54,299 nt of DNA, from positions 1 through 54,299 of the forward strand of contig WTGN01000003.1 in the NCBI GenBank assembly GCA_011523545.1, in the 5' to 3' direction. Of the stretch, positions 25,728 to 35,959 are shown one piece after another; position 1 is the first letter of the stretch, and each line of letters starts with the position of its first letter. The notes beneath the pieces were generated by a model, which had not been told where the DNA came from, made no database searches, and saw nothing but the letters and a program-made list of their open reading frames with translations. The DNA comes from Chloroflexota bacterium (lineage in GTDB: Bacteria; Chloroflexota; Anaerolineae; Aggregatilineales; Phototrophicaceae). The translations under genes were made by a program, and so were the position numbers.

Positions 25728-27668
25728 ATGAAGCGATGGATAATGCTTACAATCTTGGGCTTGGCGCTGATGCTTGCGCTGGGGGCGGCCGGGGCGCAGG
25801 ACATGATGTACGGCGAAGCGCCGATGCTGGCGGCCCTCGTCGAGGCGGGTGAATTGCCGCCGGTGGAGGAGCGCTTGCCGGCCGAGCCGCTCGTCATCAC
25901 GCCTTACGATCGCATCGGCGACTATGGCGGTGAATGGCGCTCAGCCATGGTCGGCGGCCTGGATCATATTTGGATGATCCGCTTGATGGCCTACGAGAAC
26001 CTGATCCGCTTCACGCCCGATTGGTCGGGCCTGATGCCGGGCGTCGCCAAGTCCTTCTCGGGCAATGCCGAAGCGACCGAGTTCATCTTTGAATTGCGCG
26101 AGGGCTTGCGCTGGTCGGACGGCGCGCCTTTCACCGCCGATGATATCACCTTCTGGTACGATGATGTTTTGACGAACGAAGACCTGACGCCGACGATCGC
26201 CACCTGGTTGATCTCCGGCGGCGAACCGCTCAATGTCGAAAAGGTGGACGACTTCACGGTGAAGTTCACCTTCAGCACGCCGAATGGCCTCTTCTTGCAG
26301 AACCTGGCGTCAATCCTCGGCTGCGGCCCTACCAGTTATCCCCGCCACTATCTGGAGCCTTTCCATAAAGACTACGCCGAAGACATTGATGCCCTGGTTG
26401 CGGAAGCCGGCGCGGGCGACTGGGTCGAGCTATTCCAGTCCAAGGGCGGCGTTGAGCCCTGCTTCTGGACCAACACCAGCTTCTGGCAGACGACCGAGAT
26501 CCCGACTATGCACGCCTGGCGCCTGACGTCCACCTATGGCGGCGGCAGCGGCCGCGTCGTGGCGGAGCGCAATCCCTATTACTACAAGGTAGACCCGGAG
26601 GGCAATCAGCTGCCCTACATCGATCGCATGATCTTCGACCAGCTTGAGGACAGCGAAACCCTGCTGCTGCAAGTGCTGAATGGCGATATCGACATGATGG
26701 CGCGCCACTTCAACTCGGCAGCGAACCGGCCGATCGTCTATGACAACCGCGAGGCGGGCGATTACTACACCTACGGCGTGGTCGGTGAAGACGCCAACAT
26801 GACCGCGCTGGCGATCAACCTCACGCATTTGGACCCGGTCAAGCGCGAGATCTTCCAGAACAAACACTTCCGCATCGGCCTCTCCCATGCCATCAATCGG
26901 CAGGAAATCGTCGATATCGTTTACCTGGGCCGCGGCGAGCCCAGGCAGATCGCGCCGCAAGCGGATTCGCCCTTCTATGACGAAGAATTCGCCCAGCAGT
27001 ACACGGAATACAGCGTCGACCTTGCCAACGAGCACCTGGACGCGGCCGGCTACAGCGAGCGCGATGCCGAGGGTTTCCGCCTGGGCCCCGACGGCGAGCG
27101 CATCAGCATCATCGTTGAAGCGGGTGACTTGTTCGGCCGTGGCTGGCCCGATGTCCTGGAATTGATCCAGGGTTATTGGGGCGCAGTCGGCATCCACATG
27201 GAGCCGCGCATCATCGACCGTTCGCTGCTGGTCTCGCGCAAGGTCAACAGCGAGCATGACGCGACGGTTTGGGGCGCCAGCGGCGGGCTGGATGTCTACC
27301 TGACGCCGATCTGGTACTTCCCGTCAGATCCGGTCGAGAGCGCCTTCGCGCCGCTTTGGACCAAGTGGTATTTCGACCGCGAAACCGGCGAGGAGCCGCC
27401 CGAAGCCGCCCAGCAACAGATGGCCCTCTTCGACCAGATCAAAGCCACCGGCGATCTCGAGCGGCAGGCCGAGCTGATGGCGGAGCTGCTGGCGATCGCG
27501 AAGGAAGAATTCTATGTCATGGGCATCAACTCGAACCCGGGCGGCTATGGCATCGCCAGGAATTACTTCGGCAACGTGCCGGCAACATCGACCGGCTCCT
27601 GGAAGTTCCCCTGGCCCGCGCCGATCAATACCACGCTCTTCTTCATCGAAGCGGGCGCGCAGCAGTAA
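25728..27668 (+). CDS. Family-5 ABC substrate-binding protein (oligopeptide/oligosaccharide type)
   Basis: Solute-binding protein family 5, 646 residues, with a Sec signal ending at G-A-A-G-A-Q near residue 24. The family hallmark W-S-D-G-x-P-F-T-A-D-D (about 126-136) is present. It is longer than DppA/OppA (about 540), as often seen for members that bind oligosaccharides in Thermotoga and Chloroflexi. AATTGGAGAAG is the ribosome-binding region. It starts the operon containing a sulfatase, two permeases, two ATPases and several glycan enzymes, so the ligand is probably a sulfated oligosaccharide rather than a peptide (inference). Confidence 0.92.
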   Translation: MKRWIMLTILGLALMLALGAAGAQDMMYGEAPMLAALVEAGELPPVEERLPAEPLVITPYDRIGDYGGEWRSAMVGGLDHIWMIRLMAYENLIRFTPDWSGLMPGVAKSFSGNAEATEFIFELREGLRWSDGAPFTADDITFWYDDVLTNEDLTPTIATWLISGGEPLNVEKVDDFTVKFTFSTPNGLFLQNLASILGCGPTSYPRHYLEPFHKDYAEDIDALVAEAGAGDWVELFQSKGGVEPCFWTNTSFWQTTEIPTMHAWRLTSTYGGGSGRVVAERNPYYYKVDPEGNQLPYIDRMIFDQLEDSETLLLQVLNGDIDMMARHFNSAANRPIVYDNREAGDYYTYGVVGEDANMTALAINLTHLDPVKREIFQNKHFRIGLSHAINRQEIVDIVYLGRGEPRQIAPQADSPFYDEEFAQQYTEYSVDLANEHLDAAGYSERDAEGFRLGPDGERISIIVEAGDLFGRGWPDVLELIQGYWGAVGIHMEPRIIDRSLLVSRKVNSEHDATVWGASGGLDVYLTPIWYFPSDPVESAFAPLWTKWYFDRETGEEPPEAAQQQMALFDQIKATGDLERQAELMAELLAIAKEEFYVMGINSNPGGYGIARNYFGNVPATSTGSWKFPWPAPINTTLFFIEAGAQQ

Positions 27669-27708
27669 GGCGGTCTCTACCGCCTTCAATCTCCAGTACG
27701 GTGTTTTC

Positions 27709-27774
27709 GTAGGGGCGTCACGCTGAAACGCCCATTATGCGACCATTTGGGCGTTTCAGCGAAACGCCCCTACA
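27709..27774. repeat. Covarying hairpin repeat (GGGCGTTTC type)
   Basis: Begins GTAGGGGCGT, contains TGAAACGCCC (27724-27733) and ends in the hairpin GGGCGTTTC / loop agc / GAAACGCCC (27749-27769) with tail CTACAG. It sits between the binding-protein and sulfatase genes. Confidence 0.75.
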
Positions 27775-27785
27775 GTTTTCACAGA

Positions 27786-29210
27786 ATGGGCAAGGAATTG
27801 GCAGATAACGCGCGCCCCAACATCCTCTTCTTGATGAGCGATCAGCACCGAGCCGACATCGCCGGCTACGCGGGCGATCCCATCGCGCGGACGCCGGCGC
27901 TGGATGAGCTGGCGCGGACCGGCGTCGTCTTCAACAATGCCTATACGCCGGCGCCGATTTGCATCCCCGCCCGGCAAAGCATGGCCGCTGGTCAGTTGCC
28001 CAGGACCTGCGGTTGTGAAGTTTTTGGCGAAGACCTGGCGCCCGGCCACATGACCTTCGCCCGCCGCCTGTCCCAATTTGGATACGCGACCGTGGCTTGC
28101 GGGAAGCTGCACCATAATGGCACAGACCAAATGCAGGGCTGGACGCGTCGCATCGGCCAGGATATGAGCCTGCGCCACGACTATATCGAAGGGCGCAACC
28201 TCGAAGCCTTTCGTAATTTGCCCCTCGCCACCGAGCACAAGTGGTCACAGGCCAAAGAAGTCAAGCGCGCCGGCATCGGGCGCGGGCCCATCATCAGCTC
28301 AGACGAATACAGCTTGGACGGCGCCCGGCGTTTCGTGGAGAGTTTCTTCGCCGGCCCCTATTATGACCGGGCGACGCCGGCGCGCCCGCTGATGCTGATG
28401 CTGAGCTTTGTCCGGCCGCATGTGCCTTTCCTCACCTCGCATGACAAGTTCACCTATTTCCTGAACCGCGTCAGCCCCTATGTGAATGAAAGCGTATTTG
28501 AGCACCCCTTTCTCAGCAGCCGCGCGGTCAAGCCCGGGCTGGATGTCAGCGAGCGCGAAATCCGGCGGGCGACGGCGGCTTACTACGGCATGGTCGAGGC
28601 CATCGACGAGGATTACGGCCAGCTGATCGCGGCGCTGGAGCATGTCGGCCAGGACCTGGACGACTGGATCATCATCTATACCAGCGATCATGGCGAGATG
28701 CTGGGCGAGCATGCGCTCTGGGAGAAGACAAAATTCTTCGAAGGCAGCGTCAGAGTGCCGCTGATCATCCGCCTGCCTGGCGGCGCCAACGCCGGGCGGG
28801 TCGTGGATGAGAATGTCAACCTCTGCGACCTCTTTGCGACGCTCTGCGATTTGACCGATGTTCCGGCGGTGGATGGTCTTGACAGTCGCAGCCTGCTTCC
28901 ACTGCTTAACGGCGACAGCGCCGGCTGGGATAACGAGACGATTTCGCATTATTGCGGCACCCATCTCGGCCACGAAGCGCACTTTGACCGCTACGAAAAT
29001 TTGATGATCAAGCGCGATGACCTCAAGTATCAGTATTACGGGCGCGATATGCCGGAGGTCTTGTTCGACCTGTCGCGGAACCGGGAAGAAACAGTCGATT
29101 TTATTGGAGATCCCAAATATGCGGGCGCGCTGGCCAGCTTCCGCCGGCGCCGCGACGAACTGGGCTACGGTCCCAGTGCCGACCCGGATTACCAAAACGC
29201 AGGATATTAG
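27786..29210 (+). CDS. Sulfatase (formylglycine-type)
   Basis: 474 residues. The formylglycine signature is C59-I-P-A-R63, with metal-binding D19 (MSDQHR) and a central SDHGEMLGEHALW motif. No signal peptide. ATG 27786 is chosen; an in-frame frame opening at 27747 lies within the palindromic repeat. It is only moderately similar to the sulfatase at 20934. It is inserted between the binding protein and permeases of the family-5 importer, which ties it to the imported substrate. The His-rich KLHHNG region is typical of the choline-sulfatase/iduronate-sulfatase branch. Confidence 0.92.
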   Translation: MGKELADNARPNILFLMSDQHRADIAGYAGDPIARTPALDELARTGVVFNNAYTPAPICIPARQSMAAGQLPRTCGCEVFGEDLAPGHMTFARRLSQFGYATVACGKLHHNGTDQMQGWTRRIGQDMSLRHDYIEGRNLEAFRNLPLATEHKWSQAKEVKRAGIGRGPIISSDEYSLDGARRFVESFFAGPYYDRATPARPLMLMLSFVRPHVPFLTSHDKFTYFLNRVSPYVNESVFEHPFLSSRAVKPGLDVSEREIRRATAAYYGMVEAIDEDYGQLIAALEHVGQDLDDWIIIYTSDHGEMLGEHALWEKTKFFEGSVRVPLIIRLPGGANAGRVVDENVNLCDLFATLCDLTDVPAVDGLDSRSLLPLLNGDSAGWDNETISHYCGTHLGHEAHFDRYENLMIKRDDLKYQYYGRDMPEVLFDLSRNREETVDFIGDPKYAGALASFRRRRDELGYGPSADPDYQNAGY

Positions 29211-29490
29211 ACTTGTACACGTCGTTTGCAATCCTCCGCTGCAACCCCCCTCGGTCCCCCCGACAAGTCAGGGGGAAGCTACAGCCGTGCGTTAGTAGGG
29301 CTTGTCCGCTAGTGCGATTCGTCATGCAAACCCCACCCCCAGCCCCTCCCCGATGCATCAGGGAGGGGAGCAAACGTAAGCGAAGTCGCATATTTTCCCT
29401 TCAATCTCATCATACCTGCAGATCTCGGAGATACCTTCCCCCCATTGCTATGGGGGGACCGAGGGGGTAGACCATGGGCAAACCTGAACC
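29211..29490. repeat. Cluster of GC-rich palindromes
   Basis: No gene. Three different palindromes occur: CCCCCGAC/GTCAGGGGG (about 29256-29275), CCCCTCCC/GGGAGGGG (29343-29368) and CCCCCCAT/ATGGGGGG (29438-29457). The last one is followed by GACCGAGGGGGT just ahead of the permease gene and may supply its ribosome-binding purines. Confidence 0.7.
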
Positions 29491-30468
29491 ATGATCTGGT
29501 ATATCGCGCGGCGCATCGTTTATCTGATACCGACGCTGCTGATTGTGTCTATGATTGCCTTTTTGGTGATACAGCTGCCGCCGGGCGACTTCCTGGCCTC
29601 CCTCATCAGCAAAGCCGAAGAGACGATTGATCAAGCCCAGGTTGACGCCTTGCGCGAACGCTACGGTCTGGATGAGCCGATTTATGTGCAGTATTGGAAG
29701 TGGATCAGCGGGATTGTCACCCGCGGCGATTTTGGCGACTCCTTCGAATGGAATCGGCCGGTCAGCGATTTAATCTGGGAGCGCCTGGGCTTGACGATGG
29801 TCATTTCCTTATTCACGCTGGCCTTCGTCTGGATTGTGTCCATACCCATCGGCATATATTCCGCCGTCAAGAAATACACCATTGGCGACTATGTAGTGAC
29901 CGTCATCGGCTTCATCGGGCTGGCGATCCCCAATTTTCTGCTGGCGCTGGTGCTGATGTATATCGCCTTCCGTTACTTCGGCCAGAGCGTCGGCGGTTTA
30001 TTCTCGCCGGATTACATTGACGCCCCCTGGTCGCTTGACCGTGTGCTTGATTTGCTCAGCCATTTGTGGCTGCCGGTGATCATATTGGGCACGGCGGGCA
30101 CAGCCGCCCTAATCCGCGTTATGCGCGCCAACCTGCTGGATGAGCTATCCAAGCTCTATGTGGACGCGGCCCGCGCGCGCGGCTTGTCCGAATTGAAGCT
30201 GCTCTTCAAATATCCGGTGCGCGTGGCGCTTAATCCCCTGGTGAGCGCCCTGGCCTGGGTTTTCCCGGCGCTGGTCTCCGGCTCCGCCATTACATCAATC
30301 GTCTTGAATTTGCAGACCACTGGCCCGCTGCTCTATCGCTCGCTGCAAGCGCAGGACATGTATCTCGCCGGCAGCCTGATACTGCTAGTCAGCGTGCTCA
30401 CGATTATAGGTACGCTGGTGTCAGATATTCTTCTGGCCTGGCTTGATCCCAGGATTCAACTCCAGTGA
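29491..30468 (+). CDS. ABC permease (DppB/OppB-like)
   Basis: First membrane subunit of the family-5 importer, 325 residues. The N-terminus MIWYIARRIVYLIP is the standard DppB opening helix. The loop binding the ATPase contains the EAA-like DAARARGLSELK, and the end W-L-D-P-R-I is typical. The downstream gene overlaps by four bases (GTGA). Confidence 0.93.
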   Translation: MIWYIARRIVYLIPTLLIVSMIAFLVIQLPPGDFLASLISKAEETIDQAQVDALRERYGLDEPIYVQYWKWISGIVTRGDFGDSFEWNRPVSDLIWERLGLTMVISLFTLAFVWIVSIPIGIYSAVKKYTIGDYVVTVIGFIGLAIPNFLLALVLMYIAFRYFGQSVGGLFSPDYIDAPWSLDRVLDLLSHLWLPVIILGTAGTAALIRVMRANLLDELSKLYVDAARARGLSELKLLFKYPVRVALNPLVSALAWVFPALVSGSAITSIVLNLQTTGPLLYRSLQAQDMYLAGSLILLVSVLTIIGTLVSDILLAWLDPRIQLQ

Positions 30469-31616
30469 CCGGCCAGCCGATTCAATCCCCCGATGACGCG
30501 CAGTTTGAGCCTTCAGCGGCTGAGCGGCGGGTTGTCGTCGCCAATCAGTGGCAACTGATCTGGTGGAAGTTCCGCAAACACCGGCTGGCGATGCTGGCCG
30601 GGCTAGTTACTTTGTTCTTGTATGCAGTGGCGCTGCTGGCCGAGTTCTTCGCGCCTTATTCATCAGGTACATACAGCGCCGCGCATACCCACATGCCGCC
30701 GCCGCAGATCCACTTGTTTCAGCATGCCGATGCCGGTCCCCGCTTTTATCCCCATGTCAAGGGATTCAAAGTGCAGGTAGACCCCGATTCTTACAAGCGC
30801 ACTTACGTCGTTGACGAGACTGTCGCGTATCCGATCGGCTTGTTCGTCCGCGGCGAGGAATATGAGTTGTGGGGGCTGTTCACGCTGGATCTGCATCTGA
30901 TCGGCGCGGCGGAATATGGCGACCCGGTTTATCTGCTGGGCACCGACCGGCTGGGGCGCGACGTGCTGAGCAGAACGATCTACGGCACGCGGGTGTCGAT
31001 GTCGGTCGGCCTGGTCGGCGTCGGATTGAGCTTGCTGCTCGGTGTCATTCTGGGCGGCATCTCCGGCTATTACGGCGGCCTGATCGATAACTTGATCCAG
31101 CGCGCCATCGAGATTCTGCGCTCGTTGCCGACGATACCGCTGTGGATGGGTCTGTCCGCCGCCATCCCGCTGACCTGGCCGCCGGTGCGCGTCTATTTTG
31201 CCATCACCGTGCTTCTCTCATTGATCGGCTGGACGGCCCTGGCCCGGGAAGTGCGCGGGCGCTTCCTTTCGCTGAAGACCGAGGATTTCGTCATCGCCGC
31301 CCGGTTAGATGGCGTACGCGAGCTGCAGATCATTCTGCGGCACATGGCGCCTTCAATGACGAGCCATATCATCGCCTCGGTCACGCTGGCGATACCGGGC
31401 ATGATCCTGGCCGAGACCGCCCTCAGTTTCCTGGGCATCGGCCTGCGACCGCCGGTGGTAAGCTGGGGCGTATTGTTGCAGGAGGCGCAGAATGTCCGCT
31501 CCATCGCGACGGCGCCCTGGCTCCTTTTCCCGGGCATCGCCGTCGTCACTGCCGTATTGGCGATGAACTTTCTCGGAGATGGATTGAGAGATGCAGCCGA
31601 CCCTTACCAAGCCTGA
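30465..31616 (+). CDS. ABC permease (DppC/OppC-like) with enlarged first periplasmic loop
   Basis: Second membrane subunit, 383 residues. GTG 30465 overlaps the previous stop. After the first helix (about 44-64) there is a periplasmic loop of some 90 residues, much longer than in DppC (about 300 residues in all), before the GTDRLGRDVLSR signature near 160-170. The EAA region is AARLDGVRELQI. Such long loops occur in oligosaccharide-type importers and may contact the binding protein. Confidence 0.92.
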   Translation: MTGQPIQSPDDAQFEPSAAERRVVVANQWQLIWWKFRKHRLAMLAGLVTLFLYAVALLAEFFAPYSSGTYSAAHTHMPPPQIHLFQHADAGPRFYPHVKGFKVQVDPDSYKRTYVVDETVAYPIGLFVRGEEYELWGLFTLDLHLIGAAEYGDPVYLLGTDRLGRDVLSRTIYGTRVSMSVGLVGVGLSLLLGVILGGISGYYGGLIDNLIQRAIEILRSLPTIPLWMGLSAAIPLTWPPVRVYFAITVLLSLIGWTALAREVRGRFLSLKTEDFVIAARLDGVRELQIILRHMAPSMTSHIIASVTLAIPGMILAETALSFLGIGLRPPVVSWGVLLQEAQNVRSIATAPWLLFPGIAVVTAVLAMNFLGDGLRDAADPYQA

Positions 31617-31623
31617 GGCCAGC

Positions 31624-32661
31624 ATGCCCGACGATAATGACACCTTGCTCGACGTCAGGGACCTGAAGACGCACTTCTTCACCGATGAGGGCGTCGTCAA
31701 GGCGGTTGATGGCGTCAACCTGTCGCTGAAGCGCGGGCAGACGCTCTGCGTCGTCGGTGAATCGGGCTGCGGCAAGTCGGTTACCGCGCGCTCGATACTG
31801 CGCATCGTCCCGGCGCCGGGGCGGATCGTCTCCGGTGAGATCAGCTTCCGGGGGCGGCATGGGGACCGGATCGACCTGGCGCGAATGAACCCCCGCGGGC
31901 GCGATATTCGAAACATCCGCGGGCGGGAAATCAGCATGATATTCCAGGAGCCCATGTCCTCCTTGAGCCCGGTGCACACGATTGGCAGTCAATTAATGGA
32001 AGCGATCTTGCTCCATCTGCCGGTCAGCAAAGGCGAAGCGCGCAAACGCGCCGTGTCTTTGCTCGACCTGGTCGGTATTCCGCGGGCGAGCGAGCAGTTG
32101 GATGCCTATTCTTTTGAGCTCTCCGGCGGGATGCGCCAACGGGCGATGATCGCGATTGCCCTGGCTTGCGAGCCACAATTGCTGATCGCCGATGAGCCGA
32201 CAACCGCTTTGGATGTGACCACCCAGGCCAATATCCTGGATCTGATACGGGAGCTGCAAGAAGACAGCGGCATGTCGGTACTCTTCATCACGCATGACCT
32301 GAGCGTGGTCGCCGAGATCGCCGATGAGGTCGTGGTGATGTATCTGGGGCGCGATGTCGAAAGCGGCGATGTCGATACCATTTTTCATAATCCCAAGCAT
32401 CCTTATACGCGCGCTCTGCTCCAGTCCATTCCGCGTTATGACAGTCTCGCGGGCGAGCGGCTTTATTCCCTGAAGGGGACGGTGCCGCATCCCTTCTCCC
32501 GCCCGGCCGGTTGTCCCTTTCACCCGCGCTGTGACGATGTCATCGCCGGCCAATGCAATACCAATGACCCGCAGCGCTACAGCATCAGCGCGGGGCACAG
32601 CGTCCGCTGCCTGCTTTATGCCGCGGAGGAGAATAGATCAGTTGTGGATACGCCGGCTTGA
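31624..32661 (+). CDS. ABC transporter ATPase (DppD/OppD-like)
   Basis: 345 residues from ATG 31624, favoured because GAGG stands five bases before it; ATG 31591, overlapping the permease by 26 bases, is the alternative. Walker A is GESGCGKS, the ABC signature [12 protein letters not shown], Walker [12 protein letters not shown]. The C-terminal oligopeptide-type extension holds C-P-F-H-P-R-C, part of the Cys cluster that binds an iron-sulfur centre in some family members. Confidence 0.92.
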   Translation: MPDDNDTLLDVRDLKTHFFTDEGVVKAVDGVNLSLKRGQTLCVVGESGCGKSVTARSILRIVPAPGRIVSGEISFRGRHGDRIDLARMNPRGRDIRNIRGREISMIFQEPMSSLSPVHTIGSQLMEAILLHLPVSKGEARKRAVSLLDLVGIPRASEQLDAYSFELSGGMRQRAMIAIALACEPQLLIADEPTTALDVTTQANILDLIRELQEDSGMSVLFITHDLSVVAEIADEVVVMYLGRDVESGDVDTIFHNPKHPYTRALLQSIPRYDSLAGERLYSLKGTVPHPFSRPAGCPFHPRCDDVIAGQCNTNDPQRYSISAGHSVRCLLYAAEENRSVVDTPA

Positions 32662-32663
32662 AC

Positions 32664-33743
32664 ATGGATTTTGAAATTAACCCGCCATCCGAAAGCAGCC
32701 GTCCCTTATTGGAGGTGCGCAATCTTCACATGCGCTTTCCAATCAAGCGGGGCATGTTTCGCCGCACAGTTGGCTTCGTCAAAGCGGTCAATGATGTCAG
32801 CTTCAGCATCCGGCTTGGCGAAACCTTAAGCCTGGTAGGTGAATCCGGCTGCGGCAAAACCACAACCGGCCGCTGCATCGTCCGCGTTTACAGCCCAAGC
32901 GCCGGCAGCATTCAGTATCAAGCAGACGAGGGGGAAAGCGTTGACCTGGCGCAGCTTGACAGTCGCGCGCTGCGGCCCTACCGGCGCCAAATCCGGATGA
33001 TCTTTCAGGACCCGTTTTCCTCGCTCAATCCGCGGCTCCCGATACTGCAGATTGTCGGCGAGTCGCTCAAGGTCCATGGCATCGCCAGCGGGTCGGAGCT
33101 TGAAGACCGGGTGGCCTTGCTGCTTGAACGCGTCGGTTTGCGCCCCGAATATATTCGGCGCTATCCACATGCTTTCAGCGGCGGCGAGCGCCAGCGAATC
33201 GGCATTGCGCGCGCTTTGGCGCTGAACCCCAAGCTGATCGTCGCCGACGAAGCTGTGTCCGCCCTGGATGTATCGGTGCAGGCTCAGATTCTCAATCTCA
33301 TGCAGGATCTGCAGGAAGAGTTCAACCTGACCTATCTGTTCATCGCGCATGATCTGAGTGTCGTCGAGCATATCAGTCATCGCGTCGCCGTCATGTATGT
33401 CGGCAAAATCGTTGAACTGGCGAGCACCGACGCGCTCTTCAGCAAGCCGCTGCACCCGTACACCGAGGCCCTGCTTTCGGCCGTGCCCAAGCCCGACCCG
33501 CGCCTGCGGAATAGCGGCGCGCGTATCCGGCTGGAAGGCGAAGTCGCTGACCCGAGCAACCCCCCGAGCGGCTGTTACTTTCACCCGCGCTGCCCCTACG
33601 CCCAGGACCGCTGCCGACACGAAGAACCGGCCGCCCGCGAAATCAGGCATGACCATTGGGTGGCCTGCCATTTTGCCGAGGAGCTGGAGTTACGCGGCTT
33701 CGAGGCGATCGGGTCGTCGCCGCGCATGGGCCAGGCGCGCTGA
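32664..33743 (+). CDS. ABC transporter ATPase (DppF/OppF-like)
   Basis: 359 residues. Walker A is GESGCGKTT, signature [11 protein letters not shown], Walker [13 protein letters not shown]. The C-terminal Cys motif reads [14 protein letters not shown]. It pairs with the preceding ATPase to power the importer. The start may be ATG 32664 or TTG 32658, which overlaps the upstream stop; neither has a strong ribosome-binding site. Confidence 0.92.
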   Translation: MDFEINPPSESSRPLLEVRNLHMRFPIKRGMFRRTVGFVKAVNDVSFSIRLGETLSLVGESGCGKTTTGRCIVRVYSPSAGSIQYQADEGESVDLAQLDSRALRPYRRQIRMIFQDPFSSLNPRLPILQIVGESLKVHGIASGSELEDRVALLLERVGLRPEYIRRYPHAFSGGERQRIGIARALALNPKLIVADEAVSALDVSVQAQILNLMQDLQEEFNLTYLFIAHDLSVVEHISHRVAVMYVGKIVELASTDALFSKPLHPYTEALLSAVPKPDPRLRNSGARIRLEGEVADPSNPPSGCYFHPRCPYAQDRCRHEEPAAREIRHDHWVACHFAEELELRGFEAIGSSPRMGQAR

Positions 33744-33775
33744 ACGGCGCACACCAGCAGAAAGGTCTGAGAGAC

Positions 33776-35857
33776 ATGCTAGAGCCGGCCGATCTCTTCC
33801 CGCAAGCGAGCGCAGCCGCCTCGCCGCTCTATTTCGATCCGGCTGTTCACCTGGTCGCCAACAGCATCGACAATGGCGTCTTTCATTCGGCCTGGATGTC
33901 GGCGGAGTACGCTGTCGCCCTGGTTGAGCGTGGATCAGCGGCGGAAATCGAGCGGGCGGAGGCGGTGCTTGCCGCCGTGCTGACCTGCCAGGACACCGAC
34001 CCGCGCTCGCCCCATCAGGGCAATTTCAGGTGGGAGCATGAAGACGCGGCGGTGGAGGACTTGAACGCGGTGCAATTTGTGCTGGTTCGGCTGATTCCGC
34101 TGCTGCTGGCTCGCTCCGGTCGCTTGTCGCCGCCGCTCATCGAGCGCATGGAAGCGGGCATCCGCCTGGGCTTGGACGCTATCCGCCGCATCGATGTCTC
34201 GCCGATCTACTCGAATATCGTCGCCCAGGATATCACCAATTCGATTTTGGGCGGCCAGTTGCTAAACGCGCCAGAATACAGCCGGCGCGGCCTGGCGAAG
34301 CTGCGCGCCTGGCTGACGGTCATTGACAAGAGCGGCATCCCGCATGAATACAACAGCCCGACCTATTCCTTCGTGTGCATTGAGGCGCTGCGCAAAATCG
34401 TCGTATTATCCGCGCAGCCGGATGCCCGCGCGCTGGCTCAGTTGATCATCAGCCGCATCGGTTTAAGCCTCGCCCTGCGCCTGCATCCGGAAATGGGACG
34501 TCTGGCGCCGCCACATTGCCGCGCCTATTATCCGCAGCTGACCTTTGAGTCGCCGCCGGAAGCCGCCACTTTCGCCAGGATGATTGCCGAGGGCAAGCTG
34601 CCGGCCTGGCTTGAGACCGTTCAAAACAATCGGCCGTTTCCGATGATGGTGAGCGAGACTTCCGACAGCGAGGCCGGGGTCGTCATCAGCAGCTATCTGG
34701 ATGCCGATTTCAGCTTGGGTGTGGCTTCGCAAGAACTGGCGACGCAGTCAAACCGCTTCATCAGCAACCAGTCCAATGTCTTTTCGATCCACTACACAAA
34801 GGAAGGCGCGCCCAGGCCGGGCGTCGTTTTCTCCCGTTATTTGATCAACGACAAGTGGCTCGGCGACTATCGCACGACGCCATCGCGAACCAGCGACCAT
34901 GTCTTCCGCGATGAAGGCAGTTTCCGCGGCGCGCAGGCCGGCCCGCGCGCGTTCGGCTTGTATACATCGCCAGAGCTGGATGCCTGGTCTCGCTGCACAA
35001 GCGCCAAAGCCGTCTTGATCTGGAATCGCGCCGAAGACGTGGACGAAATCTGGATCAATGACGCGCCCATCCGCGAGTTGCCGATTGAGGTCCCGGAGCG
35101 CTCGGTTATTGTGATTGGCTGCGGAAATGTCTACGTTCTCGTTCGTCCGCTTGAGCGCAGCAAGCTGGGCTTGGAGGCGCCTGTCCGCATCGTGGAGCAT
35201 CGTGGCTGCCTGGTGATTGAAATGTACAACTACCTCGGGCCGGCCAAGACATTCTGGGAGCTGGCCAATCCCGGCGCGTTCTTTCAGGGCAGCGTCCGCA
35301 ATGGCTTTTATGTCGAAGTCTTGGGGCGCAATCTATTTGAAAGCGGCAAAGATCTTGTTGCTGCCTTTGCCCGCGGGCAGTTGCACGAAGAATGCGATGA
35401 GGCGCAAACCTTTGACGGCGTCAAACAACGGAACTGGCGCCTGTCCTATACCGACGAGGCGCATGAGCTTGGCATCGAGGTCGATACCATGCGCTGGGCG
35501 ATTCAGCGCCGCTGGGCTGACGGCGTCGATCTGGGCTTCCCGATGCTGTCATCGCCGGTCGCCATTCAGGCTCGCTCCGGCCTCATCAAGCTGGGCGATG
35601 CGCGCTTGCGCTGTGGAAGCCAGGCCGCCTGGCTGCTTGGCCTGCCCAACGCCGATCTGTGGGTCGGCGCCTATCACGGGCCCGAGGCCGCGCCATTTAC
35701 GCTTGAGCTGCCGGCGGGTCGAATACATATTGAGCGAATGGAAGCGGGTCTGGTCGTCTGGGATGGCGGGCATGTTGTCATTGAAGAGCTGGGGCTGCAA
35801 AGCGCGCCTGAGGTGGTTGGCGCCAAGAGCGTCAGCCTGGGGCCGCCGGCGTCATGA
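33776..35857 (+). CDS. Large protein of unknown family, possibly polysaccharide-lyase-like
   Basis: 693 residues, no signal peptide. The first 280 or so residues are helix-rich with regular hydrophobic spacing and an N147 / E-Y-N-S-P-T-Y (191-197) region; the remainder is beta-rich with an H-R-G-C-L-V-I-E-M-Y-N-Y strand. An alpha-toroid followed by beta-sandwiches is the plan of several polysaccharide lyases and heparinase-like enzymes, and Asn/Tyr/His are their usual catalytic residues. I cannot name a family, so the call rests on architecture and context (importer, sulfatase, oxidoreductase, isomerase). ATG 33776 has AAAGG and GAGAG ahead of it. Confidence 0.6.
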   Translation: MLEPADLFPQASAAASPLYFDPAVHLVANSIDNGVFHSAWMSAEYAVALVERGSAAEIERAEAVLAAVLTCQDTDPRSPHQGNFRWEHEDAAVEDLNAVQFVLVRLIPLLLARSGRLSPPLIERMEAGIRLGLDAIRRIDVSPIYSNIVAQDITNSILGGQLLNAPEYSRRGLAKLRAWLTVIDKSGIPHEYNSPTYSFVCIEALRKIVVLSAQPDARALAQLIISRIGLSLALRLHPEMGRLAPPHCRAYYPQLTFESPPEAATFARMIAEGKLPAWLETVQNNRPFPMMVSETSDSEAGVVISSYLDADFSLGVASQELATQSNRFISNQSNVFSIHYTKEGAPRPGVVFSRYLINDKWLGDYRTTPSRTSDHVFRDEGSFRGAQAGPRAFGLYTSPELDAWSRCTSAKAVLIWNRAEDVDEIWINDAPIRELPIEVPERSVIVIGCGNVYVLVRPLERSKLGLEAPVRIVEHRGCLVIEMYNYLGPAKTFWELANPGAFFQGSVRNGFYVEVLGRNLFESGKDLVAAFARGQLHEECDEAQTFDGVKQRNWRLSYTDEAHELGIEVDTMRWAIQRRWADGVDLGFPMLSSPVAIQARSGLIKLGDARLRCGSQAAWLLGLPNADLWVGAYHGPEAAPFTLELPAGRIHIERMEAGLVVWDGGHVVIEELGLQSAPEVVGAKSVSLGPPAS

Positions 35858-35959
35858 ACGCGGGTATCCGCTGGTGATTTACAGCGGGCTGGTCTAGAAT
35901 TTACCCGTTCAATTCATTAGCCTGACCTAGGCCATTTTAGCAACGCATTGAGGGAAATA

